From positions 2,542,001 through 2,606,000 of the forward strand of contig CAWCUZ010000001.1 in NCBI GenBank assembly GCA_963798795.1: a stretch of DNA of 64,000 bases, in the 5' to 3' direction. This DNA comes from CAWCUZ01 sp963798795 (GTDB lineage Bacteria > Acidobacteriota > Vicinamibacteria > Vicinamibacterales > SCN-69-37). A program made the translations under genes and the position numbers. Under the pieces are notes generated by a model. That model was given only the letters and a program-made list of their open reading frames with translations. It was not told the origin of the DNA and did not search any database. This document shows positions 45,176 to 59,244 of this stretch, in pieces (the first letter of the stretch is position 1; every line of letters starts with the position of its first letter).

Positions 45176-45921
45176 TGGCGACCGGCTTCTTCACCGACTC
45201 CACGCTCTGCATCGGCTGCAAGGCCTGCGAGGTCGCGTGCAAGGAGTGGAACGAGGTCCCGCAGGCACACGCGCCCTGGTCGCCCTCGTCATACGACCAG
45301 ACCGGCGCGCTCGGTCACTCGACCTGGCGCCACGTCAAGTTCGTCGAGCGGGTGCGCGACGGCCGGCCGGCGTGGGACTTCTCGTCCGACGTGTGCAAGC
45401 ACTGCGAGCGCGCGGGCTGCCTCGACGCGTGCCCGACCGGGTCAATCGTGCGTACGGAGTTCGGCGGCGTGTACATCCAGCCCGACATCTGCAACGGCTG
45501 CGGCTACTGCGTCGTCGCCTGCCCCTTCGGCGTCGTCGATCGCCGGCCGGACGACGGGCGGGCGTTCAAGTGCACGTTCTGCTACGACCGGCAGAAGGCG
45601 GGGCTGCAGCCGGCGTGCGCGACGGCGTGCCCGACCGAGTCGATCCAGTTCGGCGACCTCGACGAGCTGCGCGCCCGCGCCGAATTCCGGCTCACCGAGC
45701 TGACGGCGCGCGGAGTGGACGACGCCGTCGTCTACGATCCGACGCACACCAGCGTCGGCGGGACGCACGCGATTTTCCTCGTGCGCGGCGACCTCGCCGA
45801 CTACAACCTGCCGGCGGATCCCGAAGCGCCCGCGCGGTGGCTCGCGGGCGCGTGGCAGTCCGCCGTGCTCGCCGCTGCGGGCATGGCCGCCATCGCGCTG
45901 CTGGCTTTCTGGCTGGGATGA
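45175..45921 (+). CDS. Formate dehydrogenase iron-sulfur (beta) subunit
   Basis: A 248-residue ferredoxin-like electron-transfer subunit. Four [4Fe-4S] binding groups are visible: CIGCKACEVACKEWN, CKHCERAGCLDACPTGS, CNGCGYCVVACPFG and CTFCYDRQKAGLQPACATACP. A C-terminal helix (SAVLAAAGMAAIALLAFWLG) anchors it in the membrane. It passes electrons from the catalytic subunit to the NrfD-like protein. It overlaps both neighbours (TGATG and ATGA), so the three subunits are made together. Confidence 0.93.
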   Translation: MATGFFTDSTLCIGCKACEVACKEWNEVPQAHAPWSPSSYDQTGALGHSTWRHVKFVERVRDGRPAWDFSSDVCKHCERAGCLDACPTGSIVRTEFGGVYIQPDICNGCGYCVVACPFGVVDRRPDDGRAFKCTFCYDRQKAGLQPACATACPTESIQFGDLDELRARAEFRLTELTARGVDDAVVYDPTHTSVGGTHAIFLVRGDLADYNLPADPEAPARWLAGAWQSAVLAAAGMAAIALLAFWLG

Positions 45922-46752
45922 TGGGCTATTACGACCGACCGTTGCTCAAACCGCCGGTGTGGACGTGGGAAGTGCCCGTGTATTTCTTCGTCGGCGGTGC
46001 CGCTGGCGCGGCGGCGGCGATTGGCGCGGCCGCGGACTTGATGCACGCCGACGTGGCCATCGCGCAGGCGGCGCGGTGGATTGCGGCGGCCGGTGGCGCG
46101 ATCGCGCCCCTGCTGCTCATCTCCGACCTCGGCCGGCCGGCGCGCTTCCTGAACATGCTCCGCGTGTTCAAGCCGCGCAGCCCCATGTCGATGGGCGCGT
46201 GGATCCTCGTGCTGTTTTCGACGGCCGCCGCGGCGGCTCTCGTGTTGTCATTGGCCGGCCGCGCGTGGGCGCCTTACGTCCAGGTAGCGGATGTCGCGGC
46301 CGCCGTCACTGGCCTCGCGCTCGCCACCTACACCGGCGTGCTCATCGGCGCCACGACGATTCCCGTGTGGAATGCGCATCACCGCTTGCTGCCGATCCAC
46401 TTCGGCGCGTCGGCGCTGGGCGCCGCCGTGTCGCTCGTCGAGATCCTCAGCGGGCACTTCGCGTCATCCTTGAACGTGATGGGCATCGCGGCTGCCGCGC
46501 TCGAGACGATCGTCGGCGCGTACCCTGGAACGACGCCGCGCCGGCGCCGCCCGACCGCTGCTCACGGGACGAGCGGGCCGCTTCGCGCGCATCGGCGGGG
46601 CCGGGTCCGGACCGATTCCCCTCATTCTGCGCATCGCCGGCGCCGGCGTGGTGCCCGCGCGCATCACCGCGGCCGTTGTCACGGTCGTCGGTTCACTTTC
46701 AACGCGCGCGGCCTGGATTCTCGCGGGCCGCGCGGGCGTTCGCACCGCCGCC
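45918..46752 (+). CDS. NrfD/PsrC-like membrane subunit of formate dehydrogenase (frameshift, end uncertain)
   Basis: A polytopic quinone-interacting protein. It opens YYDRPLLKPPVWTWEVPVYF FVGG and continues with helices IAPLLLISDLGRPARFLNML, MGAWILVLFSTAAAAALVLS and IPVWNAHHRLLPIHFGASAL. An extra C at about 46523 breaks the frame. Correcting it gives YLERRRAGAARPLLTGRAGR and further helices, but no stop: the corrected frame runs straight into the next gene's signal peptide. The stop codon has been lost or obscured, so I end the gene at the next ATG. It would deliver formate electrons to the quinone pool. Confidence 0.8.
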
Positions 46753-47586
46753 ATGCTCCTGCTCTGCCTGCTCGCCGCGACACTCCCGCTCTCCGCGCAG
46801 CATCCGCCCGACACCAGCGCCAAGGCCGTCGCGGCCGCGGCGGCCCGCTACGTCGCCGGATACGAACAGACATTGACCTTCCTGCTTGCCGACGAGCAAT
46901 ACAGCCAGCAGGTGCTCGACCCGGCCGGCCGGACGACTGCGAGCCGCGACATGACGGGCGAATGGTTCGTGACGTTCGCCGGCGGAGAGGACCGGTCGTG
47001 GATCTCCGTGCACGACATCCGGGAAGTGGACGGCGAGCCGGTGCCGCACCACGAGGACCTGCGCGCGCTGCTCGCGCGCGGCACGGTCGCCGGCACCGCG
47101 GCGCGACTGGCGGCGCGCAACGCGCAGTTCAACATCGGCTCGGTCGAGCGCAACTTCAACGAGCCGACCCTCGCGCTGCTCATGCTCGACGACCGGCATC
47201 GCGGCCAGGTGAAGTTCTCGCGCAAGTCGGTGTCGACGCAGGCCGGCGCGCCGGGCCCGCTCGTCACGCTGGCGTTCAAGGAGACCGACCGCCCGACGCT
47301 CATCCGCTCGGTCGTCGGACAACCGGTTTACGCGACGGGCGAGATGGACATCGAAGCCGGCACGGGGCGCATCCACCGGACGCGTCTCGAGATGTCGACC
47401 GGCTCGCTGCGCGCCACGCTCGAAGCGCGATACGAGCTGGACCCGAAACTCCATCTGCTCGTGCCGTCGCTGTTCACCGAGCGCTACGAGGACGGGCGCT
47501 CGCGCGAGCGCCAGGTGATCGTGTGCGAGGCGCGGTACACGAACTATCGCCGGTTCGAGGTGAGCGTCAGGATCAAGGATTTGTGA
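46753..47586 (+). CDS. Hypothetical exported protein
   Basis: A 277-residue protein with a signal peptide (MLLLCLLAATLPLSAQHPPD). A mixed domain follows (VAGYEQTLTFLLADEQYSQQ, REVDGEPVPHHEDLRALLAR, TRLEMSTGSLRATLEARYEL, LVPSLFTERYEDGRSRERQV). I do not recognise a named family; the pattern resembles acidobacterial exported proteins with an outer-membrane lipoprotein-like beta-fold. The frame is shared with the end of the NrfD gene, so the start at ATG 46753 is chosen for the signal peptide. Confidence 0.6.
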   Translation: MLLLCLLAATLPLSAQHPPDTSAKAVAAAAARYVAGYEQTLTFLLADEQYSQQVLDPAGRTTASRDMTGEWFVTFAGGEDRSWISVHDIREVDGEPVPHHEDLRALLARGTVAGTAARLAARNAQFNIGSVERNFNEPTLALLMLDDRHRGQVKFSRKSVSTQAGAPGPLVTLAFKETDRPTLIRSVVGQPVYATGEMDIEAGTGRIHRTRLEMSTGSLRATLEARYELDPKLHLLVPSLFTERYEDGRSRERQVIVCEARYTNYRRFEVSVRIKDL

Positions 47587-47640
47587 TTCAAGGATTCAAG
47601 GATTCAAGGATTCAAAGATTCAAGGGTTCGAGGATTCGAG
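47583..47640. repeat. GATTCAAGG low-complexity repeat
   Basis: About six copies of GATTCAAG(G/A) run head to tail between two convergent genes, ending in GGATTCGAGAG. It has no hairpin. Confidence 0.9.
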
Positions 47641-47652
47641 AGTCTTTGTCCT

Positions 47653-49557
47653 TCACTTGACGCGCGTCCCGATCCACGCCTCGCGAAACGCCTTCTGCTG
47701 ATCGGTGAGCACGCCGCCCGGCTGGCTTTCCACGGGCGCGATGCGCAGCGACGGGTTCGGCTCCAGTGTGGCCGTGCACGTGACGTGGCGTCCGTCGTGG
47801 CGGATGACGTCGAGCACCACGTTGTCGCCCGGCCGATGGCCGCCGACCCCCTGCCATAGCGCCATCGTCGCCGGCTGGCCGTCGATCGCCGCGATCACAT
47901 CGCCCTCGTCGACGCCGGCCTTGTAGAGCGGCGTGTTGAACGGCACCGGCGACGCGCCGCCGCCGCGGCCTCCGACGCCCACCTCCAGGCCGGCGGGCGT
48001 TGCCTGCATGGGCACGTTGCCAATCCAGCCGCGGTCCGGCGCGCTCGGTGCGAGCACGTACCCCGCAAGCGAGAGCAGGTGCGCATAGTCGACGACCTCG
48101 CGCCCTTCGATGTACTTGTCGAAGAACGTGTCGGCGAACTGCCGGTTGCCCGTGAGCGCCGCCAGCTCGTCGCGGATGTCGCGCAGCGTGTACGGCTTGC
48201 CGACGAGCCCGGGTGCGGGACCGCCCGGCTTGCCGAAATCGGTCCACAGCTTGCGCATGTAGTCGTCCAGCGTGAGCCGGCCGTTCGAGAGCTCCCGCAG
48301 CGACAGGTCGAGGCCGAGCGCGATGGCGGCGCCGTACGTGTAGTACGAGATGAACGTCCGGCTGCTGTCGGGCAGGTCGACCGATCGGGCCGCGTCACTG
48401 AATGGCGCGTACTCGCTCATCTGCACCGCCGACCGCACCTCGCGCCCCGATCCGTTGATCACCGAGACCGCCGCATTGACCGGCGGCATGCCGTTGCCGG
48501 CCAGCCCGGCGCGCAGGATCAGCAACGGGCCGTAGTACTGCGTGAATCCTTCCGCCAGCCACAGGCAGCACGTGATGTTCTCGCGCGTGAAATCGAACGG
48601 CTCCAGTCCCGACGGCCGGATGCGCTCCACGTTCCAGTTGTGGAAGAACTCGTGCGCGATCGTGCTCAGCGCCTGCTGCCGGCCGCGCGGCGTCCTCAGC
48701 GACAGCCCGGGGCTCGAGATGGACGTGCTGTTGCGGTGCTCCATGCCGTCGCCGTCGCCCCAGGGCACGTAATCGAGCAGGAAGGTGTAGTAGCCCGGCT
48801 CGTACTTCGGGAACTCCCCGTACACCGCGCCTTCCTCCCGCACCAGCCGCTCCACCATCGTCGCCAGCTCGTCCACGTCGGCCTGCGAGCCGTCGGAGTG
48901 CACGGCGAGGCGGAACTGCGACGCCGAGCCGTCCGCGTTCGGAATCGAGAACCGCCCCCACACGGCGTTCGAGAGCTCGGTCGGGCTGTCCATGAAGTAC
49001 TGGAGATTCGGCGCGGTGAATGCCAGCGGATCGTTCGTCGGGAAGAGCTGCGTCGCCACCTTCCAGCCGAACCCGGCGGGCGGCGCGAACGTCACGCGCA
49101 TCGGCCGCGTCTCGAGCCCTGTCGCCCACATGAACGTCGCCGGCATGTTCAGGTGCGCGTGCGTCGTGTCCACGCCCATGTAGGTGCCGTCGGCATGGTC
49201 GCCGAAGATCTTGTAGACGATGTGGACGATGCCGTCGTGGCCGGCGACCTCCCATTCATCGGGGTTCGGCCGCGTGAACGGCAGCGCGCGGCCGCGGCCA
49301 TCGTACGCCTCCACCCAGAAGACGTTCTTCGCGAACTCGTGGATCGCGTACCGCCCCGGCGACGACCGGCTCATGCGCGCGTGCAACGCCGCGCTGCCCA
49401 GCCCGGAGAAGGTCGCTTCGACCTGCAGCCAGTGGTGCTCCGGCTCGGGAAACGTCACCTGGTACGTAATGGGCTGGGATTGCGCCTGCCCCTGACGCGC
49501 CACCAGCGACGGCGCCAGGGCCACGACCGTGAGCACGACGATGAGCACTCTTCGCAT
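47653..49557 (-). CDS. M61 family metallopeptidase with PDZ domain
   Basis: A 634-residue exported peptidase of the glycyl-aminopeptidase family. A signal peptide (RRVLIVVLTVVALAPSLVAR) is followed by a beta-rich N-terminal domain, then the zinc site HEFFHNWNVERI and the third ligand in WLAEGFTQYYG. A PDZ domain (SPVPFNTPLYKAGVDEGDVI AAIDGQPAT) closes the protein. The ATG at 49555-49557 precedes the signal peptide; the longer open frame runs through a hairpin repeat. Likely periplasmic. Intact reading frame. Confidence 0.93.
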   Translation of the reverse strand: MRRVLIVVLTVVALAPSLVARQGQAQSQPITYQVTFPEPEHHWLQVEATFSGLGSAALHARMSRSSPGRYAIHEFAKNVFWVEAYDGRGRALPFTRPNPDEWEVAGHDGIVHIVYKIFGDHADGTYMGVDTTHAHLNMPATFMWATGLETRPMRVTFAPPAGFGWKVATQLFPTNDPLAFTAPNLQYFMDSPTELSNAVWGRFSIPNADGSASQFRLAVHSDGSQADVDELATMVERLVREEGAVYGEFPKYEPGYYTFLLDYVPWGDGDGMEHRNSTSISSPGLSLRTPRGRQQALSTIAHEFFHNWNVERIRPSGLEPFDFTRENITCCLWLAEGFTQYYGPLLILRAGLAGNGMPPVNAAVSVINGSGREVRSAVQMSEYAPFSDAARSVDLPDSSRTFISYYTYGAAIALGLDLSLRELSNGRLTLDDYMRKLWTDFGKPGGPAPGLVGKPYTLRDIRDELAALTGNRQFADTFFDKYIEGREVVDYAHLLSLAGYVLAPSAPDRGWIGNVPMQATPAGLEVGVGGRGGGASPVPFNTPLYKAGVDEGDVIAAIDGQPATMALWQGVGGHRPGDNVVLDVIRHDGRHVTCTATLEPNPSLRIAPVESQPGGVLTDQQKAFREAWIGTRVK

Positions 49558-49582
49558 AGGATTTATTTTCCCCATCAGAATT

Positions 49583-49609
49583 CCGGGTCTGAAGACCCGG
49601 GGCTCCATC
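49583..49609. repeat. CCGGGTCTGAAGACCCGG hairpin repeat
   Basis: Identical to the copy inside fdnG at 43881-43907. It stands between the M61 gene and the stop of the flavoprotein gene. Confidence 0.95.
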
Positions 49610-49639
49610 AGAACATCTCCAAACCGCCAACGCGCCACA

Positions 49640-50870
49640 TCACGAAATCCCCTGTCGAACGGCTCGCCAGGCCAGGGCGATCACGGTCTTCGGCGACCGC
49701 GCGAGCACCGTGCGGCGGATGGCCGCATAGCCGCGGCGGCCGGTGCCGTACTCGACGATGGCGCGCGTGAGCCACGGCGCGTGCCGCCCGACGCGGATGA
49801 GCCGGTTCACCCGGGCGTGATCGCCGAACAGGTAGCGCTGGATGAACACCGAATCGCGCAGCTCGGCGCCAATCTCGCGGCGCCACAGCCGATCGTAGAT
49901 CGCGCCCGGCCGCCGTGGGACGCCCGCGCGTCTGGGCAATCGCGCGCCCGGCCAGCTCGCCCGAGATCATCGCGTAGTAGATCCCTTCCGCCGTGAACCC
50001 GTTGACGAAGCCGCCGGCGTCGCCGGCAAAGAGCACGCATCCGTGGTGGGCGCGCGGCAGCGGTCCGCCGACCGGAATCAGGAACGGCGTGAAGTTGCGC
50101 CGATCCGACTGGCCCGCCAGCTCGCCCGTCCTCGACGAGCGAGCGGACGAAGCGCGTCTGCAGCTCGTAGGGCCGCGCCGCCACCTCGCCCTTGAAGTGG
50201 GACAGCAGGCAGCCGATGCCGACGTTCACATGGCGCGTCTTCGGAAAGATGTAGGCGTAGCCATCGAGCCCGCGATACGCGTAGGCGATCCACACCACGT
50301 CGGGACGGACGGCGCGCAGCGTCTCGGACGGCGTCTCCTCCATCATGTCGATGGCGATGGCGCGCGGGGCCACCGCGCGTTCACGCCCAGGCGCTTGGCG
50401 ATCACGCTGTGGACGCCGTCGGCCGCCACGACGAACGGCGCGCGCAGCCGGTCGCCGTCCCGGGACTGCAGCGTCACGCCGCCGGCGTCGGCAGTCGCCT
50501 GCGTGATCTCGAACCGCTCGCGCAGCCGCGCACCGCGCGACCACGGCCTCCCGCACCAGCGCGTGGTCGAACTCCACGCGCCGCACGAGGATCCCCACCG
50601 GCTCGCCGGCCGTCAGGTCCAGGGCGCTGCGGTCGGGGCCTTCGAGGTGAAGCTCGCGATGCGATGGACGTCGATCCCGTCGAGCGCCGGCTCGAGCCAG
50701 GGGAACCGGCGCAGGCCGCGGACCGTGATGCCGCCGCCGCACGGCTTGTTGCGCGGAAACGCCGCGCGATCGACCAGCAGCGTGTCGAGCCCGGCCGCGG
50801 CCAGCGTGCGCGCCGCGACGGCGCCGGCCGGCCCCGCGCCGGCGACGATGACCTCGGCATCGAAGGACAT
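49640..50870 (-). CDS. Geranylgeranyl-reductase-family FAD oxidoreductase (frame broken)
   Basis: It starts MSFDAEVIVAGAGPAGAVAA with the GxGxxG FAD fold and PCGGGITVRGL, typical of the family. Later pieces in other frames complete it: PFVVAADGVHSVIAKRLG, VWIAYAYRGLDGYAYIFPKT, HHGCVLFAGDAGGFVNGFTA EGIYYA and the ending RYLFGDHARVNRLIRVGRHA. At least four single-base breaks occur (about 50640, 50530, 50380, 50130 and 49920). Relatives reduce isoprenoid double bonds in lipids or quinones; substrate here unknown. It follows the ABC-2 permease by 22 bases. Confidence 0.78.
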
Positions 50871-50892
50871 GCGGTCGAGCCCGGGACGGACG

Positions 50893-52190
50893 TCAGGCCC
50901 GGATCCAGCGGATCAGCTCGGCCAGGTTGGGCGGCTTGCCCTGCATCAGCAGGCCCACGCGGAAGATGCGCCCGCCGGCCCAGACGAACGCCGCGGCCGT
51001 GCCGAGCGTGAGCGCCAGCGCCAGTCCCACCTGCCAGAACGGCGGCGCCGGCTGGAGCGCCAGGCGGATCATCATCACGAACGGCGTCGCGGTCGGAAAC
51101 AGCGACATCCCCACGGCCAGTCCCGAGTCGGGCGCGCGCAGCACGATCGGCGTCGCGAAGAGCGGCAGCATGATCAGGATCATCACCGGCTGCATCATGC
51201 TCTGCGCGTCCTTGATGTCGGAACAGGCCGATCCGATCGCGATGAAGATCGACCCGTAACATCAGCACCGCGCAGATGAGGAACGTGAGGAACCAGCCGA
51301 TCAGCATCGGATCGATCAGGTCCCAGCGCCCGCCGTAGAAGGCCGCGTAGGCCGCGCCCCCGAAGTAGACGAGCGCCAGCAGCACCGAGACGGCCGACAC
51401 GCCGACGAGCTTGCCCATCATCAACTGGAACGGCGAGACCGACGCGACCAGCACCTCGCTGATCCGGCTCATCTTCTCCTCGATGATCGCGTTCAGCAGC
51501 TGCGGCGCCGTCGCCATCACGGCCAGGAACAGCAGGTACATCAGCGCGAACGGCACCACGAACGTCTGCAGCTCGTCCACCTGCTTGGCCGGCCGCACCG
51601 AGCCGTCCAGGTTGCGCTCGACCAGGCCGAAGGCGGCCACGTCCACCGGCCTGTTCAGCTTGCTCACGAGCGCCGGATCGATGTTCGCCTGGGCGAACCG
51701 CCGCTCGGTGATCTGGCTCGTCAGCGTGGTCTCGAGCCAGTTCGGCAGCGCGGTGTACGACGGCGACTCCGTGTAGTACTCGATGCGGCCGGTCGACGCC
51801 TCGCTGGTGATCAGCATCCGCCGGTATCACGACGAAGCCGAACAGGTCCTTGTGGCGCACCTGCTCCGACAGCGACAGCCGGGCCTCGTCGAGCGACCGG
51901 CCGCCGAGTTCGACCTGCCGCGGCAGGAAGTACGGGCCCGTCCGATTGGCGCCCGAGCCGGACTTCTCGTTGTGCCCCTCAGCCGCCTTGGCGATGGACT
52001 CGTACAGCACGCCCGTCCGGTCGATCACGGCGAACCGGTGGTCTTCCCGATCCACGCGCTTCTCGGCGAACACCTGAAAGGCAATCGACGCGCCGACCAG
52101 CACCGGCATCATCAGGATGCCGATGATGAACGCCTTGGTCTTGACGAGGGTCAGGAACTCCGACGTCGCGACGACCAGTACCCGGCTCAT
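50893..52190 (-). CDS. ABC-2 type exporter permease (NatB-like), frame broken
   Basis: The N-terminus MSRVLVVATSEFLTLVKTKA FIIGILMMPVLVG is intact. A large external loop is split by a break at about 51822. The membrane half (VVPFALMYLLFLAVMATAPQ LLNAIIEEKMSRISEVLVAS, VSVLLALVYFGGAAYAAFYG) is then broken again at about 51255 and 51205 before MMQPVMILIMLPLFATPIVL and the terminal helices. EEKMSRISEVL is the ABC-2 coupling motif. The start overlaps the ATPase stop (ATGA), so the two form an exporter. Substrate unknown; relatives export sodium or drugs. Confidence 0.8.
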
Positions 52191-53116
52191 GACGCCACCA
52201 CCTCCTGCCGCGGCTCCAGCTCGTCGGCCGTGGGCCGCGCGATGCGCACGAAGATGTCGTGCAGCGACGGCTTCTTCAGCTCGAAGTGATACACGGCCGT
52301 GCGCTGCGCCAGCTTGTGCAGGAACGCCTGCGCGTCTCCCTGCAGCCGCACGTCCTGGTAGTTGCCCTCATCGATCACGGACCCGACTTCGGACAGACCC
52401 GCCAGCGCCGAGGCGCCCGCCGCCGTCCGGACCCGGACGGTGTCCTGGCCGTACCGCGCCTGGATGTCGTCCAGCGTGCCGTCGAGCACCTTGTTGCCCC
52501 TGAAGATCATGAAGATCCGATCGCACATGCGCTCGGCGACATCCATGTCGTGCGTCGAGAAGACGATCGTCGTGCCGGTGCGCCGCAGCTCGAGCACGGC
52601 GTCGCGCAGCGCGTCGGCGTTGACCGGATCCAGCCCGGAGAACGGCTCGTCGAGAATCAGCAGCCGCGGCCGCGACACGACCGTCGAGATGAACTGCACC
52701 TTCTGCGACATGCCCTTCGACAGCGTCTGCACCTTCTTGTCGATCCAGTCGCGGAGCTGCAGCCGGTCGAGCCACTCCCCGATGGCCCGGTCGACCTCGC
52801 CGAGCGGCTTGCCCTTGAGCTGGCCGTAATAGCGCAGCACACGGCGCACGGTCATCCTCTTGTAGAGCCCGCGCTCCTCGGGCAGGTAGCCGACTTCGTC
52901 GCGGACCGACGAGTGGCTGTGCCGATCGAACACCAGGATCTCGCCGTCGTCCGGCAGCAGGATGTTCATGATCATCCGGATCGTGGTCGTCTTGCCCGAG
53001 CCGTTCGGACCGATGAAGCCGTAGATCGACCCCTCGGGCACGTCGAGCGTGACCTGGTTGACCGCGGTGACGGACCCGAACCGCTTGCTCACGCCGCGGA
53101 TTTCAATGGCGCTCAT
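52187..53116 (-). CDS. ABC transporter ATP-binding protein (NatA-like)
   Basis: A 309-residue ATPase with Walker A GPNGSGKTTT, Q-loop VGYLPEERGLYKRM, signature LSKGMSQK, Walker B LLILDEPFSGLDP and switch STHD. The C-terminal ~80 residues form the domain typical of NatA-type exporters. The start (ATG 53116) overlaps the nitroreductase stop by ATGA and the stop overlaps the permease start. The longer open frame upstream overlaps the nitroreductase gene. It powers the adjacent ABC-2 permease. Confidence 0.95.
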   Translation of the reverse strand: MSAIEIRGVSKRFGSVTAVNQVTLDVPEGSIYGFIGPNGSGKTTTIRMIMNILLPDDGEILVFDRHSHSSVRDEVGYLPEERGLYKRMTVRRVLRYYGQLKGKPLGEVDRAIGEWLDRLQLRDWIDKKVQTLSKGMSQKVQFISTVVSRPRLLILDEPFSGLDPVNADALRDAVLELRRTGTTIVFSTHDMDVAERMCDRIFMIFRGNKVLDGTLDDIQARYGQDTVRVRTAAGASALAGLSEVGSVIDEGNYQDVRLQGDAQAFLHKLAQRTAVYHFELKKPSLHDIFVRIARPTADELEPRQEVVAS

Positions 53117-53805
53117 GGAACATCGACCCTCACTTCGTCGAGCGGCTTGCGCGTGATGTCCGGCACCATCGCCCCGGGCGCCGGGTACCCGACCGGAATC
53201 AACAGGAACGGCTTCTCGTTCGGCGGCCGGTCGAGGATGCGCGACAGAAACCCCATCGGACTGGGCGTGTGGGTGAGCGTCGCGAGCCCCGACCAGTGGA
53301 GCGCGGCCAGCAGCATACCGCACGCGATGCCGACCGACTCCGACACGTAGTAGTGCTTCACGCGCCGCTCGCCCCCGGCCGCGTCCACCGCCAGGCCGTA
53401 GTCGATCCGGAACACGACAATCAGGACCGGCGCGACCGCGAGGAACGGCTTGCGCCAGTCGGTGCCCAGCGGCGCCAGCGCCTCGAGCCATTCGGCGGGC
53501 ATCCGTCGCTCGTAGCTCTCGCGTTCCTCGGCTTCGGCGGCCTCGCGGATCCGGCGCTTGATGTCCGAATCGCGCACGACACAGAAACGCCAGGGTTGCA
53601 GGTTCGCGCCCGACGGCGCGCTCGCTGCCGCGGCAATCGCATCGTCGATGACGCCGTCCGGAACCGGATCGGGTGCGAAATCACGCACCGTGCGGCGCGC
53701 GCGCATCCGGTCGCGGAACGTACCCGCGCGGCGTCGCTGCTCGTCCGGCGCCAGACGTTCGAACGCGAGCGGAACCGGCCGATACCGGTCGGAGAGGCGC
53801 GTCAC
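53113..53805 (-). CDS. Nitroreductase-family flavoprotein
   Basis: A 230-residue FMN oxidoreductase. FMN and substrate motifs are RMRARRTVRDFAPDPVPDGV, AAASAPSGANLQPWRFCVVR, VKHYYVSESVGIACGMLLAA and PFLLIPVGYPAPGA, giving the family's normal length. The start is the GTG at 53803-53805; no in-frame ATG lies closer to the conserved region. Substrate unknown. It is the first gene of the minus-strand exporter operon. It is divergent from the complex III operon, with the Rex-type operator between the two starts. Confidence 0.85.
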   Translation of the reverse strand: MTRLSDRYRPVPLAFERLAPDEQRRRAGTFRDRMRARRTVRDFAPDPVPDGVIDDAIAAAASAPSGANLQPWRFCVVRDSDIKRRIREAAEAEERESYERRMPAEWLEALAPLGTDWRKPFLAVAPVLIVVFRIDYGLAVDAAGGERRVKHYYVSESVGIACGMLLAALHWSGLATLTHTPSPMGFLSRILDRPPNEKPFLLIPVGYPAPGAMVPDITRKPLDEVRVDVP

Positions 53806-53832
53806 CCGCTCATTCTGCCCCAGCTCTTGCGT

Positions 53833-53864
53833 TTGACAGATTGTGAAACGTTTCACATTATAAT
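53833..53864 (+). promoter_or_regulatory. AT-rich promoter with Rex-type operator for the complex III operon
   Basis: TTGACA (53833-53838) and TATAAT (53859-53864) bracket TTGTGAAACGTTTCACAT (53841-53858). The palindrome fits the Rex consensus TTGTGAAnnnnTTCACAA at 13 of 14 defined positions and contains the perfect 14-mer GTGAAACGTTTCAC. The 20-base spacing is long for a sigma-70-type promoter. Bound Rex would block it, with release at high NADH/NAD+ ratio. A ~155-base leader precedes actA. Confidence 0.75.
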
Positions 53865-54026
53865 GGCGCTCGCGCCGGGTTCGTCGCCCGCCCGACGCGC
53901 CAACGGCCTTCCCGACTTCGGCCCGATGTGTTGTACGTCCACCGGCTGGCCGCCGGTGAGCGTCGCATGTTCGGGCTGCGGCCGGCCCCGGAACCATGTA
54001 GGCTATGGGCGCTCCGCTCACCCGCT

Positions 54027-54728
54027 ATGAGCCAGCTTTTTCCGCGCAGCGCCAATGCACTGGCCCGGTCGAGCCTCGTCGGACTCGTTGCCCTCATCGC
54101 CTTTCTCGGCTGGGTCGCCATCACCCTCATGCGATCCGGCTGGGTGACCAGCCAGAACGAGTACGTCGAGCAGCCCGTCCAGTTCAGCCACAAGCACCAC
54201 GTCGGGGGCGAAGGGTTCGACTGCCGGTACTGCCATACCTCGGTCGAGAACTCATCGTTCGCCGGCATTCCGCCCACGCGGACGTGCATGAACTGCCATT
54301 CCCAGATCTGGACCAACGCGCCAATCCTCGAGCCGGTGCGCGCCAGCTATCGGAATGACACACCTTTGACTTGGATTAGGGTCAACGACCTACCAGATTT
54401 CGTCTATTTCAATCATCAGATCCATGTGCATCAGGGAGTCGGATGCGCCGTCTGCCACGGCCCCATCGCCCAGATGCCGCTGACCTACCAGGCCACCACT
54501 CTGCAGATGGAGTGGTGCATCAACTGCCATCGAGCACCGGAGAAGTACATCCGGCCGCGCGAAGAGGTCTTCAACATGGATTACGCGCCGCCCACCGAGG
54601 ACCATCCGGTAGTCCTGGCCAGCGGCGAGCGGTTCACGTCGCAGCTCGACCTGGGCCTGCGGCTGAAGCGGGACTACGGAATCTCCGGCGCGTATCACCT
54701 GACGACCTGCTCGGTCTGCCACCGGTGA
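54027..54728 (+). CDS. actA: Alternative complex III pentaheme cytochrome c subunit ActA
   Basis: A 233-residue membrane-anchored cytochrome. One helix (SLVGLVALIAFLGWVAITLM) precedes a periplasmic domain with five CxxCH heme sites: CRYCH, CMNCH, CAVCH, CINCH and CSVCH. This is the pentaheme subunit of the quinol:acceptor oxidoreductase that replaces the bc1 complex. Histidines in FSHKHH and FNHQIHVH could be axial ligands. The ATG at 54027 precedes the helix; upstream in-frame sequence is not protein-like. It is first in the operon, behind the Rex-type promoter. Confidence 0.93.
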   Translation: MSQLFPRSANALARSSLVGLVALIAFLGWVAITLMRSGWVTSQNEYVEQPVQFSHKHHVGGEGFDCRYCHTSVENSSFAGIPPTRTCMNCHSQIWTNAPILEPVRASYRNDTPLTWIRVNDLPDFVYFNHQIHVHQGVGCAVCHGPIAQMPLTYQATTLQMEWCINCHRAPEKYIRPREEVFNMDYAPPTEDHPVVLASGERFTSQLDLGLRLKRDYGISGAYHLTTCSVCHR

Positions 54729-54771
54729 GCGCCTCGTCTCGCGATCGACACGCTGCTGCAGTGAGAGAACG

Positions 54772-57825
<3,054 letters not shown>

Positions 57826-57842
57826 GCGAAACGGAGAGGATC

Positions 57843-59243
<1,401 letters not shown>

Positions 59244-59244
<1 letters not shown>

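Noticed and set aside
47583..47640. GATTCAAGG repeats as a transcription terminator
   Set aside because: They are direct repeats with no inverted symmetry or T-run.
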